Positions 1 to 7,756 of a stretch of DNA of 64,000 bases are shown one piece after another. The position numbers were made by a program, and so were the translations under genes. The DNA comes from Aliivibrio fischeri ATCC 7744 = JCM 18803 = DSM 507. Lineage in GTDB: Bacteria; Pseudomonadota; Gammaproteobacteria; Enterobacterales; Vibrionaceae. Where the stretch lies: assembly GCF_023983475.1 (NCBI RefSeq), contig NZ_CP092712.1:2170001-2234000 (forward strand). The letters are read 5' to 3'. The notes below the pieces were generated by a model. The model worked only from the letters and a program-made list of their open reading frames with translations. It was not told the origin of the DNA and did no database searches. Each line of letters begins with the position of its first letter. Position 1 is the first letter of the stretch.

Positions 1-484
1 TTTCAACATTTTCAGTTGGTTTAGGTTTACCAAATTGATCTGGGATCTTAAGTGCTTTTGGCTCATAAGACGATACGTTGCCAGATTCTGGGTCAACTTC
101 GTAACCTAATAGAAACTCATCGTTTGATGTCGTTACGTAGTTTTCATTATCTAGGTGGAATGCACCATTACGGCTTAATTCATTTGTCGCTGGTTGTAGG
201 CGATCTTTTGCCACAGCGAAGAAACCTTGACCCGAAATACGTAAATCCATTGGGTTATTGGTGTAAATACTTGAACCTTCGTGGAACTGTTGTGCCACTT
301 TAGTTGTTTGTGCACCACCACCTGTTGTGGTTTTTGCATTTGAGAATAGCGATGATGAATACACATCACCAAACTCCGCACGAGATTCTTTAAAGCCATA
401 TGTATTCGCATTGGCTAAGTTATTCGATGTTGTATTTAAGTCTTTTTGAGCAGCGGCTAGACCACTTAATGCTACGTATGACAT
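1..484 (-). CDS. flgE: Flagellar hook protein FlgE, N-terminal part (runs off window)
   Basis: Partial gene: the start codon is at 484 and the frame stays open to base 1, giving about 161 residues. FlgE polymerises into the flagellar hook outside the cell. The protein begins MSYVALSGLAAAQKDLNTTS and has the N-terminal rod/hook signature with the SNNLANANTYGFKESRAEFG stretch at about residues 20-40, typical of FlgE/FlgG-type axial proteins. It is the last visible gene of the flgB-flgC-flgD-flgE run. The gap to flgD (485-644) contains a perfect inverted repeat. The call rests on the family signature and on its place directly after flgD. Confidence 0.93.
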   Translation of the reverse strand, partial: MSYVALSGLAAAQKDLNTTSNNLANANTYGFKESRAEFGDVYSSSLFSNAKTTTGGGAQTTKVAQQFHEGSSIYTNNPMDLRISGQGFFAVAKDRLQPATNELSRNGAFHLDNENYVTTSNDEFLLGYEVDPESGNVSSYEPKALKIPDQFGKPKPTENVE

Positions 485-517
485 TTGATATCTCCTATCT
501 AGCTACGCATATGTTTT

Positions 518-565
518 CCAATTCCATTAACGATCAGAGTTAAGGAAGAGTGTTAATGGAATTGG
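518..565 (-). repeat. Perfect 14-bp inverted repeat between flgD and flgE
   Basis: Arms at 518-531 (CCAATTCCATTAAC) and 552-565 (its exact reverse complement) with a 20-nt loop. In the flgBCDE transcript this would be a strong hairpin 34 nt before the flgE start. No U-run follows the stem, so it does not look like an intrinsic terminator. An RNA processing or stability element is more likely. The structure is seen; the role is inferred. Confidence 0.75.
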
Positions 566-644
566 CATAGCTTTATGAATAATTAAATGATGAAAATGGG
601 AGTATTCAGGCAGCGATAAGTTGCTGCACTGAATATTCGCCCTT

Positions 645-1355
645 TTATGCCTTACCTACTTCTAGCACTTCTGCCAGTTTAATAGGTGAAGCAAAACCAG
701 CAAGATTTAGCAGAACATTGCCATCACCTTTGCCCAGAAGAACACTGTTTACGTTTGCGTATGTAGATACACCAAACTCTTTGTTTTCTCCATCAAGCAC
801 GCCAGCAGCTTTAATATTGTAGCGACCAGCAGGCATTGCATTGCCTTTATCATCTTTGCCGTCCCACTCTACTCGAGTGTCGCCAGCAGGTTTAGCGCCC
901 ACATCTAAAGTACGAATTAATTGGCCTTGTTCGTTTTCAACACGAACCATTAGGTTATTAATTGCTTGAGGCAATTTAACCATTGCCGCCATACCTTTAT
1001 CTGCTTCTTTTAAGCCTTTAGCGCCAGGTACTAAAACATCACGACCAACAAGCGAAGACGCTTGTAATGCTTGGTTAGATGTCATTGATGAATTCAAGCT
1101 ATCAAACTGTGTATTCATCTTGCCAATACCATCGACAGTTGCAAATGAAGCCATTTGCGCAATCATCTGGTCGTTTTCAACCGGTTTAAATGGGTCTTGT
1201 TGAGACAACTGCTTGGTTAGCAATGAAAGGAAGTCTTCTTGCTTCAGTTCATTTTTGCCGCCCGTTGTTTTTTCAGTTTTGTTCGCCTCTTGAAGACTCT
1301 TTAACTGGTCGATGTAGGACAAGCCGTTTTGACCAACGTTATTGATTCCAGTCAT
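645..1355 (-). CDS. flgD: Flagellar hook-capping / hook assembly protein FlgD
   Basis: 236 residues. FlgD caps the growing hook and guides FlgE assembly. The N-terminal FlgD domain is clear: the segment KNELKQEDFLSLLTKQLSQQ followed by DPFKP at about residues 34-58 is the classic hook-cap motif. A C-terminal FlgD Ig-like/tudor part follows, with RTLDVGAKPAGDTRVEWDGK at about 147-166. It lies 15 bp after flgC in the same direction, so it belongs to the flgBCDE operon. Its length is normal for vibrio FlgD. Confidence 0.96.
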   Translation of the reverse strand: MTGINNVGQNGLSYIDQLKSLQEANKTEKTTGGKNELKQEDFLSLLTKQLSQQDPFKPVENDQMIAQMASFATVDGIGKMNTQFDSLNSSMTSNQALQASSLVGRDVLVPGAKGLKEADKGMAAMVKLPQAINNLMVRVENEQGQLIRTLDVGAKPAGDTRVEWDGKDDKGNAMPAGRYNIKAAGVLDGENKEFGVSTYANVNSVLLGKGDGNVLLNLAGFASPIKLAEVLEVGKA

Positions 1356-1370
1356 AGCTACCTCCTATCC

Positions 1371-1787
1371 TTATTGACCCATTCGCAGAGTACTCTGCAA
1401 CATTTGTTTACTCGCATCTGCAACTTGAACATTCGTTTGGTATGAACGAGAAGCAGAAATCATGTTTGCCATTTCTTCCATCACATTAACGTTTGGCTTA
1501 AAGATATAGCCATCGTCATTTGCCATAGGATGATCTGGGTTATATTCTGCACGTAGAGGCTTTTGGCTTTCAACAATACCAAGAACTTTTACAGGAACTG
1601 TATGATCTTGTTTGTATTTTGCTTTGCTCAATTCCGCACCAAAAACAGCCTGGCGTGCTTTATAAGTTTCAGCAGCTGAGCTACTTACACTGTCTGCGTT
1701 TGCCATGTTACTTGAAGTGGTGTTAAGACGAACTGACTCTGCACTCATTGCAGAACCTGTAACGTTAAAAACATTAAATAAGCTCAT
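1371..1787 (-). CDS. flgC: Flagellar proximal rod protein FlgC
   Basis: 138 residues, the usual FlgC length. FlgC is a component of the periplasmic proximal rod. The N-terminus MSLFNVFNVTGSAMSAESVR with LNTTSSNMANADS carries the rod-protein signature, and the C-terminal part with NMISASRSYQTNVQVADASK is the conserved D0 helix shared by axial proteins. It starts 2 bp after the flgB stop codon, so translation is probably coupled. Confidence 0.96.
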   Translation of the reverse strand: MSLFNVFNVTGSAMSAESVRLNTTSSNMANADSVSSSAAETYKARQAVFGAELSKAKYKQDHTVPVKVLGIVESQKPLRAEYNPDHPMANDDGYIFKPNVNVMEEMANMISASRSYQTNVQVADASKQMLQSTLRMGQ

Positions 1788-1789
1788 CT

Positions 1790-2185
1790 CTATTCCCCTT
1801 TAATTGCTTTGGTTAGGTTTTTGAACTTGCTACCTAAAAAGTCTAATGATGCTTGATGACGAAGTTGGTTTTGCATAAACAAGTTACGCTCCAAATCCAC
1901 ATCTACCGTATTGCCATCACCTGTATCAGGTTGAGTTGGAAGACGGTATTGAATTTCCCCAGCCATTCGTGTTGAGGCATTAATGTGCCGACCATCAGTA
2001 CGGCTTAAGCCCATACTTGCTTTCGATGTTGCCGACTGTAATGCTTTTTGAAAATCCATTCCTTTTGCTTTATAGCCCGGAGTATTCGCTTGAGCGATGT
2101 TTGTCGCTAACATTTCAGCACGTTCAGAGCGAACTCCAACCGTATACTGATGAATACCCAATGCTTTATCAAAAGAAATTGCCAT
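1790..2185 (-). CDS. flgB: Flagellar proximal rod protein FlgB
   Basis: 131 residues, normal for FlgB, the first proximal rod protein. The N-terminal part has the rod motif MLATNIAQANTPGYKAKGMD at about residues 25-44, and the C-terminal helix contains DLERNLFMQNQLRHQASLDF. It is the first gene of the flgBCDE run. An AGGG ribosome-binding site precedes the ATG, and a sigma-54-type promoter lies about 50 bp upstream. Confidence 0.96.
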   Translation of the reverse strand: MAISFDKALGIHQYTVGVRSERAEMLATNIAQANTPGYKAKGMDFQKALQSATSKASMGLSRTDGRHINASTRMAGEIQYRLPTQPDTGDGNTVDVDLERNLFMQNQLRHQASLDFLGSKFKNLTKAIKGE

Positions 2186-2232
2186 TTCAAACCCTCCACA
2201 AGAACTGACTAGCAGTATATATAATTTCTATA

Positions 2233-2250
2233 TTGCAACCTGTATGCCAA
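2233..2250 (-). promoter_or_regulatory. Sigma-54 (RpoN) type promoter of flgBCDE
   Basis: On the minus strand the sequence reads TTGGCATACAGGTTGCAA. It has the invariant GG of the -24 element and GC of the -12 element in the correct spacing (consensus TGGCAC-N5-TTGCA). It sits 48 bp upstream of the flgB start codon. In vibrios the middle-class flagellar operons, including flgB, are RpoN/FlrC dependent, which fits. FlrC sites were not identified. Confidence 0.85.
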
Positions 2251-2334
2251 CTTTTTCAATTCACAGAGCAGATTGACGATACTACCGATATTTATTTAGC
2301 AATATCTGAGCCAACTATAGATTACAGGCACAAA

Positions 2335-2357
2335 AAAAGCGACCTAAGTCGCTTTTT
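2335..2357 (-). terminator. Intrinsic terminator after cheR
   Basis: Palindrome AAAGCGAC-CTAA-GTCGCTTT flanked by A/T runs, 24 bp after the cheR stop codon on the minus strand. The T-run on the minus strand suits termination of cheV-cheR. It is close to symmetric and could work in both directions. Confidence 0.8.
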
Positions 2358-2380
2358 GTTCAATAATTACTCAATCATAA

Positions 2381-3208
2381 TTATTTTAATTTATAAATAA
2401 TGCCCGGATTACAACGCACCATCTCAAATTTATCAGTTAATCCAGTTAACGATTCCGATGCACCTAACAATAAGTAGCCACCAGGGTTAAGACTTGCCGC
2501 CATTTGATTTAACACTTGAGATTTCATCTCAGGTGAAAAGTAAATCAATACGTTACGACAAAAAATAATGTCAAACTTACCCAATAAGCTGTAGCTATCC
2601 ATTAGGTTCTGAGGACGGAAATTCACCATACGTTTGATTTTATCGTTGATTTTCATCTTGCCATCACCCGCATCTTCAAAGAAAGCACGGCGACGTTCAG
2701 GAGATAAACCACGACTTAATGCTAAGTTGTCATAAACACCTGCTTTACAGGTTTCAAGCATTGATGGTGAAATATCGGTTGCAGTAATACTGATATTAGG
2801 AAGAAAGCCCGGCTTACGAGCTTGGATTTCAGAAATGATCATCCCCATTGAATAAGGTTCTTGACCAGATGAACTTGCCGCTGACCAAATTTTTAATGGG
2901 CGACGGTTTGCCGCTAACTCTGGCAACAATTTGTCTGCAAGCACAGTAAATGGGTAACCATCTCTAAACCACAAAGTTTCATTGGTTGTCATTGCATCAA
3001 CAGCAGCGACACGCAGCTCTCGGTTACGACCAGAAATCACTTGTTGTAATAGATCAGATAATGAAGCTAATGAAAACTTAGCAACTAAAGGACTCAGTCG
3101 GCTTCTAACTAAATATTGCTTACTGTCCCCTAGGACAATACCACATTGAGATTCTAGAAAGCGGCTGAAGTCACGATACTCTTGTTCGTTGATAGTTATA
3201 GTTGTCAT
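2381..3208 (-). CDS. cheR: Chemotaxis protein methyltransferase CheR
   Basis: 275 residues from the ATG at 3208, which gives MTTITINEQEYRDFSRFLES. A TTG six codons upstream is in frame, but a GGAAG ribosome-binding site overlaps that TTG and lies before this ATG. CheR transfers methyl groups from SAM to glutamates of chemoreceptors. The N-terminal helical CheR domain is followed by a SAM-binding domain: IWSAASSSGQEPYSMGMII at about 110-128 (motif I), TATDIS at about 145, and DIIFCRNVLIYFS at about 215-227. It lies downstream of cheV and probably shares its transcript. Confidence 0.96.
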   Translation of the reverse strand: MTTITINEQEYRDFSRFLESQCGIVLGDSKQYLVRSRLSPLVAKFSLASLSDLLQQVISGRNRELRVAAVDAMTTNETLWFRDGYPFTVLADKLLPELAANRRPLKIWSAASSSGQEPYSMGMIISEIQARKPGFLPNISITATDISPSMLETCKAGVYDNLALSRGLSPERRRAFFEDAGDGKMKINDKIKRMVNFRPQNLMDSYSLLGKFDIIFCRNVLIYFSPEMKSQVLNQMAASLNPGGYLLLGASESLTGLTDKFEMVRCNPGIIYKLK

Positions 3209-3291
3209 TAACGGTTTAACTTCCAAATAAAAAATGAATTGCCGTTTTATATTACTACGACAATAGGATTTAGCTTATTACTTTATGCTGT

Positions 3292-4212
3292 TTATTTTTC
3301 AACAGCCTTCTTCACGGCCGCACCTAACTCATCAGGATTAAATTTAGCTATGAATTGGTTTGCACCAACACGCTCTACCATTGCTTGGTTGAATACGCCA
3401 CTTAGTGAAGTATGCAATATAACGTGCAGATCTTTTAGTGCTGGCTCACGACGAATTTCAGCGGTTAATGTATAACCATCCATCTCTGGCATTTCAACAT
3501 CAGAAATAACTAACCCGATTTGCTCATATACGCTACCAGCGTTTGCCATTTCAACTAGCTTATTCAGTGCTTCTTTACCATCTTTTACCATGATAGTTTC
3601 AAAGCCAATAGATTCAACAGCACGTTGTACTTGTTTACGAGCAACACTAGAGTCATCAGCAATAAGTACTTTACGAACAACTTCTTGGCTCATAGATGTC
3701 ATCTCTTCAACCAGTTCTTCGTTCATTGTTTCGTCGATAGGTGCAATCTCAGCTAAGATTTTTTCAACATCTAAAATCTCAACTAATTCTTCATCAATAT
3801 TTGTTACTGCTGTTAGGTAGTTTGCACGACCAGTACCTTGTGGCGGTGGCAAAATTGCCTCCCAGTGCATATTAACAATACGCTCTACCGATTTTACTAA
3901 GAAACCTTGAATTGTACGGTTAAATTCCGAAATAATAATAAAACATTTATCAATTTCAGTGGTTGGACGACCGCCAGTAGCAAGACTTAAATCAATAACA
4001 GAGATAGTTTGGCCACGAATATGCGCGATACCTTTTACTAAAGGATTTAAATTTGGCATTGAAGTCAACTTCGGACACTGTAATACTTCTTTTACTTTAA
4101 AAACGTTAATACCATAACGTTGACGTCCCATAAGACGAAAAGTAAGCAGTTCTAAACGGTTCTGCCCTACAAGTTGTGTGCGCTGATTCACCGAATCCAG
4201 TATACCTGTCAT
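3292..4212 (-). CDS. cheV: Chemotaxis coupling protein CheV (CheW domain plus receiver)
   Basis: 306 residues. The CheW-like domain covers about residues 20-165 (IKGIAHIRGQ-like loop and VIDLSLATGG). The receiver domain starts near residue 185 with KVLIADDSSVARKQV and has the phosphoacceptor in LVISDVEMPEMDGY. CheV couples receptors to CheA and adapts signalling by phosphorylation. The cheV-cheR pair next to the flgA and flgB clusters is the standard Vibrio arrangement. It is divergent from flgA. Confidence 0.95.
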   Translation of the reverse strand: MTGILDSVNQRTQLVGQNRLELLTFRLMGRQRYGINVFKVKEVLQCPKLTSMPNLNPLVKGIAHIRGQTISVIDLSLATGGRPTTEIDKCFIIISEFNRTIQGFLVKSVERIVNMHWEAILPPPQGTGRANYLTAVTNIDEELVEILDVEKILAEIAPIDETMNEELVEEMTSMSQEVVRKVLIADDSSVARKQVQRAVESIGFETIMVKDGKEALNKLVEMANAGSVYEQIGLVISDVEMPEMDGYTLTAEIRREPALKDLHVILHTSLSGVFNQAMVERVGANQFIAKFNPDELGAAVKKAVEK

Positions 4213-4268
4213 TATATGACTCCATCTTGTGCCACTATGTAATTAAACCGCGAGCCTAACATAACCCT

Positions 4269-5036
4269 ATGAAGAACACGATATACAACATGGCATTTTA
4301 TATTGAAAATATGATGATAATAAAAAAATGTGATTACAGAACCACTTTTTATCGACTTATAAGCGTTATCGGCCTATTTATAAGTTTCTTTAGCTCGAAT
4401 GTGCATGCTGCCACAGATGAACAGTTAGATGCAATCAAACACGCTGCAGAAAGTTTTCTACAATCCCAAATTGAAGTACCTCAAAATGGTACTTTACATA
4501 TTGAAGCAGCTCGTATCGATAGCAGAATACAAGCAACAGACTGCCCTGCACCATTAATTGCCTCTTTACCTGGCCGCCTTAATTCAAGCGGCAATACATC
4601 GATCCTTGTTGAATGTCAGCCAGATGATTGGAAAGTGTATGTTCCGGTAAAAACAGAGTTAATGATGCCTTTAGTCACCGCAATCTCTTCTTTATCAAGA
4701 GGGCACACCATATCAAGCAGTGATTTAACATTGACCATGGTTAACAGCCGAACTTACCAACGAGGCGGTTATATTAATGTTGATGATCTCGTAGGTGCCC
4801 GCATTAAACGCAGTGTTAGAGCTGGTGAAACTGTAGAAAAAAACGACATCTGCATGGTATGTCGCAACGACAGTGTTATAATTAAAGCAGTAAAAGGTGA
4901 ATTAAGTATTATCACAAAAGGAACCGCACTTGGTGACGGAGCTCTTGGTGATAAAGTTAACGTTAAAAATGATAAATCCAATCGAATCGTAAATGGTATT
5001 GTCACCTCTGTTGGTGAAATTAGCATCCATTTTTAA
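4269..5036 (+). CDS. flgA: Flagellar P-ring assembly chaperone FlgA
   Basis: Up to 255 residues. FlgA is a periplasmic chaperone for P-ring (FlgI) assembly. A signal peptide is visible (FYRLISVIGLFISFFSSNVHA, cleaved after about residue 47 counted from 4269). The C-terminal SAF/ChapFlgA domain contains VTAISSLSRGHTISSSDLTL and VGARIKRSVRAGETVEKNDI. The start is uncertain: 4269, 4290 and 4311 are all ATG codons in frame and none has a strong ribosome-binding site. The ATG at 4311 would give the most ordinary signal peptide length. Confidence 0.92.
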   Translation: MKNTIYNMAFYIENMMIIKKCDYRTTFYRLISVIGLFISFFSSNVHAATDEQLDAIKHAAESFLQSQIEVPQNGTLHIEAARIDSRIQATDCPAPLIASLPGRLNSSGNTSILVECQPDDWKVYVPVKTELMMPLVTAISSLSRGHTISSSDLTLTMVNSRTYQRGGYINVDDLVGARIKRSVRAGETVEKNDICMVCRNDSVIIKAVKGELSIITKGTALGDGALGDKVNVKNDKSNRIVNGIVTSVGEISIHF

Positions 5037-5074
5037 GGTATTAATTAATATCGAATAAAATTTTTATTTTTTAC

Positions 5075-5101
5075 TAAACTATCTTACTCGATTGCCGATA
5101 A
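5075..5101 (+). promoter_or_regulatory. Sigma-28 (FliA) type promoter, distal copy, for flgM
   Basis: TAAACTAT, 11 bp, GCCGATAA: a very close match to the FliA consensus TAAAGTTT-N11-GCCGATAA with the exact -10 element. It lies just after the flgA stop and about 150 bp before flgM. In Vibrio flgM is known to be a FliA-dependent late gene. Confidence 0.8.
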
Positions 5102-5181
5102 ATTGATCATGGCATCATTTATGCTTAGTTTTACTACAGTTTAAAATAATGAAAAAAGCGTCAAAAATTTTCATTATTTAC

Positions 5182-5208
5182 TAAAGTTATTTTTTTGACA
5201 GCCGATAG
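5182..5208 (+). promoter_or_regulatory. Sigma-28 (FliA) type promoter, proximal copy, for flgM
   Basis: TAAAGTTA, 11 bp, GCCGATAG: an almost perfect FliA promoter 43 bp before the flgM start. Together with the copy at 5075-5101 it gives two consecutive sigma-28 elements in front of the anti-sigma-28 gene. Confidence 0.87.
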
Positions 5209-5251
5209 ATAGATTAGAAGAATGTATTAACCGGCTAAAAGGCTTGAATAT

Positions 5252-5563
5252 ATGACAAGTATTGACCAATTACGTGCTAGCCAGGCAATGGCGTCTTTAC
5301 GCAATCAGGCTCGTGTAGATTCTGGTGATAAAGCTCCAGAAACTCAAGCACCTGCGTTGTCTGCAAAATCAGATGCGGTTTCTTTAAGTAATCAAGGTAA
5401 AGAAATTGGCCAAATGCACCAACAATTAGCAACAGAACCTTCTTTCAATGAAGATAAAGTTGCTGCAATCAAAGCTGCTATTGCAAATGGATCATACACA
5501 GTTGATCCTGAACGTTTAGCAGACAACATGATTAAATTTGAAGACGAATTAGCCGGCCTATAA
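5252..5563 (+). CDS. flgM: Anti-sigma-28 factor FlgM
   Basis: 103 residues, normal for FlgM, which binds FliA until the hook-basal body is finished and is then exported. The C-terminal FliA-binding part is visible (DAVSLSNQGKEIGQMHQQLA, then EDKVAAIKAAIANGSYTVDP and AENMIKFE-like DNMIKFEDEL). It is followed 46 bp later by flgN and preceded by two sigma-28-type promoters, consistent with autoregulation of the late flagellar class. Confidence 0.95.
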   Translation: MTSIDQLRASQAMASLRNQARVDSGDKAPETQAPALSAKSDAVSLSNQGKEIGQMHQQLATEPSFNEDKVAAIKAAIANGSYTVDPERLADNMIKFEDELAGL

Positions 5564-5609
5564 CCTAGGCTGGTTAAGACTCTCACTGTTTTATTTACAT
5601 TAGGAACAT

Positions 5610-6038
5610 ATGGCTCAGACACTTACTGAACTGCTTGATCTACAACGCAGCGTTGCGCTCTCTCTTTCTACGGTATTAAGTCGAGAGAAAGTCGCTATCG
5701 CAAGTAGAAAGCCGACGGAAATGGAAAGTATTGCCCATGATAAATTAGGCTTACTTAATCAATTACGTCAGTATGATCAGCTATTAGGAAGTCATGCGGA
5801 ACGTCAACTGCTGTCTGAAGATAATGCACTTAATGAAAAAGTATCGGAAATTAAATCGATCATTCATGATTGTAAGCAAGAAAACGAAGTCAATGGTGAA
5901 GCACTGCAACGTGCTCAACTTAGCTTCAACAAGCTAAACAATCTAATGCAGCAAAGCCGTGGCAAAAATGGCATGACGTATACTGCTGAAGGCCAAACAC
6001 GTAATGTGACGACATTAGGCACTAACGTAAAAGCTTAA
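5610..6038 (+). CDS. flgN: Flagellar export chaperone FlgN
   Basis: 142 residues, largely alpha-helical, with a TLTELLDLQRSVALSLSTVL start typical of FlgN. FlgN holds the hook-filament junction proteins FlgK and FlgL for export in the cytoplasm. It has a good ribosome-binding site (TTAGGAAC-ATATG) and follows flgM. A strong terminator lies 33 bp after its stop codon. The identity rests mostly on helical character and position, which is the fixed flgA-flgM-flgN order. Confidence 0.9.
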   Translation: MAQTLTELLDLQRSVALSLSTVLSREKVAIASRKPTEMESIAHDKLGLLNQLRQYDQLLGSHAERQLLSEDNALNEKVSEIKSIIHDCKQENEVNGEALQRAQLSFNKLNNLMQQSRGKNGMTYTAEGQTRNVTTLGTNVKA

Positions 6039-6070
6039 GTAGCCTTCTCACGATCATCGATTTCTTATCC

Positions 6071-6101
6071 AACCGTGTTGTATTTCTAACACGGTTTTTT
6101 T
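6071..6101 (+). terminator. Intrinsic terminator after flgN
   Basis: Stem AACCGTGTT / AACACGGTT with a short loop followed by a T-run (TTTTTTT). It ends the flgA-flgM-flgN transcripts. Confidence 0.87.
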
Positions 6102-6120
6102 CTATCTTTTCACACCGAAC

Positions 6121-6412
6121 TCTAACTCTTATTTATCCTCCTCGATTTTAGTACTTATTATTATTTCTCTTAACTCATCCCTAAAACCTAGTCCCTGCTC
6201 TTACTCCTCTTAACTCGCCCCCAAAACCTAATCCCAGCTCTTACTCCTCTTAACTCGCCCCCAAAACCTAATCCCTGCTCTTACTCCTCTTAACTCGTCC
6301 CTAAAACCTAGCCCCTGCTCTTACTCCTCTTTACTCGTTCCTAAACCTAGCTCTCGCTCTTACTTCTCTAACTCGCCCCTAAAACCTAGCTCCTGCTCTT
6401 ACTCTCCCTATC
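6121..6412. repeat. Array of 40-bp tandem repeats between flgN and flgP
   Basis: Direct repeats begin at 6161, 6201, 6241, 6281, 6321, 6360 and a partial one at 6399; a degenerate copy may precede at 6121. The conserved core is TTACTCCTCTTAACTCG followed by CCCCAAAACCTAATC-like sequence. The inner units are exactly 40 bp with few substitutions; the outer ones have drifted and lost a base. The plus strand is nearly all pyrimidine plus A, so the minus strand is purine-rich with G-runs. There is no spacer, so this is not a CRISPR. The array sits between the flgN and flgP terminators, outside any gene, and fills the 6039-6506 gap. Confidence 0.9.
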
Positions 6413-6417
6413 TTACA

Positions 6418-6453
6418 AAAACAAAAAAGCCCTCGGCACCAAGTACCAAGGGC
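6418..6453 (-). terminator. Intrinsic terminator after flgP
   Basis: Hairpin GCCCTCGG / CCAAGGGC (one mismatch) at 6429-6453, followed on the minus strand by a T-rich run (6418-6428). It lies about 55 bp after the flgP stop codon. Confidence 0.75.
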
Positions 6454-6506
6454 AATAGCATTATGTCGAATGAGAGCTTCTAACTAATCCTATCTAAAAG
6501 CATCAA

Positions 6507-6938
6507 TTAGAATAACGTTGTTTTTCTTTGTGTTGATGGTACATCGAAAACCTGACCTTGGTTTTTCATACGTTCCATCTTTTTCAAATTAAGCTTTAAT
6601 TCAGTAACGTAACTATCTCCAACAGGATAAGTTCTAACCACTTCTGCGCCACGAATAATACCATCTACACCAGCACTGGTGCTTTCTTCACCAAGCTGCT
6701 GATCATTCATCTCAACTTTACCGCTGATACGCATGCCATAAACCTGCTCAGCAAGCTCACGATAAGCATCAACTTTAGATGCTCGCATTGCTCTAATGCG
6801 TTTTTCATCGATATTCTTGCCAGCTTGCTCACTAATGCTTGCGTATCCAACAGCGGTAAGGTTATCGCTTTCACGCATAACACCGATCGGCTGACATCCA
6901 ACTAATACTAATAGAGCTAATAAAAACCAATGTTTCAT
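6507..6938 (-). CDS. flgP: Flagellar outer-membrane lipoprotein FlgP (LPP20 family)
   Basis: 143 residues with a lipoprotein signal peptide (LLALLVLVGCQP, lipobox Cys at residue 15). FlgP is needed for motility and forms part of the outer-membrane-associated basal disk/H-ring structures of sheathed vibrio flagella. The body is of the LPP20/DUF400 type (ASISEQAGKNIDEKRIRAMR, then DAYRELAEQVYGMRISG). It follows flgO by 11 bp and is surely cotranscribed with it. The flgT-flgO-flgP grouping is the known vibrio arrangement. Confidence 0.92.
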   Translation of the reverse strand: MKHWFLLALLVLVGCQPIGVMRESDNLTAVGYASISEQAGKNIDEKRIRAMRASKVDAYRELAEQVYGMRISGKVEMNDQQLGEESTSAGVDGIIRGAEVVRTYPVGDSYVTELKLNLKKMERMKNQGQVFDVPSTQRKTTLF

Positions 6939-6949
6939 ATTCGCTTCTC

Positions 6950-7585
6950 CTATGGACGAAGGATAATTGTGTTACGTTCTGCTTTTTGAACATCAGAACG
7001 AATGATCACACCATCTTCCATACGCATTGTATTTAGTGTGTCTAAATCACGGCCAATTCGATCCGCAGGTAGGAAACCTTGTGCCGATGCAACAACAACA
7101 CGAGTTTGCATACCGATAACACGAGCATTAATTAATACACCACCATCTTGGCGAAGCATTGTACCTGTTAGCACGTAATCAACTTGCTGCTCTTGAACCA
7201 ATTCTTTCCAATCACGGCTAAATGCAAAGTCACCCTGCTGAGTTACTCTGATATTACCCGTTGTTTTATAGTCAATAACTTTAAAGCCACGACGTTGAAG
7301 TTGGAAAATAAAGCTTTCTGTCACCGAATTACCTAACCAGTTTGTTTGATCCATTTGTTGTAGATCTACAAAAGAAGTAATGGCAATTGGTGAACGAGCA
7401 GATAACGTCGTATTTGATGTTACTAACTGTTCAGTTAAGCTTTCAATGAAGTAGTCCATTGTATGGCGTGGAGTATCAGCCAACATAAATGGGCTACCGT
7501 TATATGGTTCTTTACCATTATAAATAGGTGAATATGCACATGCACTCATCACCATAGACAGTAAAATTACAACCAATGCTCTCAT
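6950..7585 (-). CDS. flgO: Flagellar outer-membrane lipoprotein FlgO
   Basis: 211 residues with a lipoprotein signal (VVILLSMVMSACAYSP). FlgO is an outer-membrane protein required for normal flagellar stability and motility in Vibrio. The FlgO domain is visible in PIAITSFVDLQQMDQTNWLG and VDYVLTGTMLRQDGGVLINA. It is the first gene of the flgO-flgP pair and is divergent from flgT. No clear sigma-54 or sigma-28 element was recognised in the 171-bp flgO/flgT gap. Confidence 0.93.
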   Translation of the reverse strand: MRALVVILLSMVMSACAYSPIYNGKEPYNGSPFMLADTPRHTMDYFIESLTEQLVTSNTTLSARSPIAITSFVDLQQMDQTNWLGNSVTESFIFQLQRRGFKVIDYKTTGNIRVTQQGDFAFSRDWKELVQEQQVDYVLTGTMLRQDGGVLINARVIGMQTRVVVASAQGFLPADRIGRDLDTLNTMRMEDGVIIRSDVQKAERNTIILRP

Positions 7586-7756
7586 TCTATTATCTCCAGA
7601 TAATGTTTTAATATACTTACTAATTCTTCAATTTAAGCGTCAAACTTAAACTAGGAACAAAACTTGCTATAGTTAAGGAAACGCAATTTGTAAGTACTTT
7701 TATCAATCAACAAATATTAGTTAGCAAATTCCATACCCACTTGGCAGATAACAGTA

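Noticed and set aside
6121-6412. Possible CRISPR array
   Set aside because: The 40-bp units are directly adjacent with no unique spacers, and no cas gene is near. It is a plain tandem repeat.
7586-7756. Sigma-54 or sigma-28 promoters for flgO/flgT
   Set aside because: TTGGCA near 7741 lacks a GC element at the right distance, and no GCCGATAA-like element was found on either strand.
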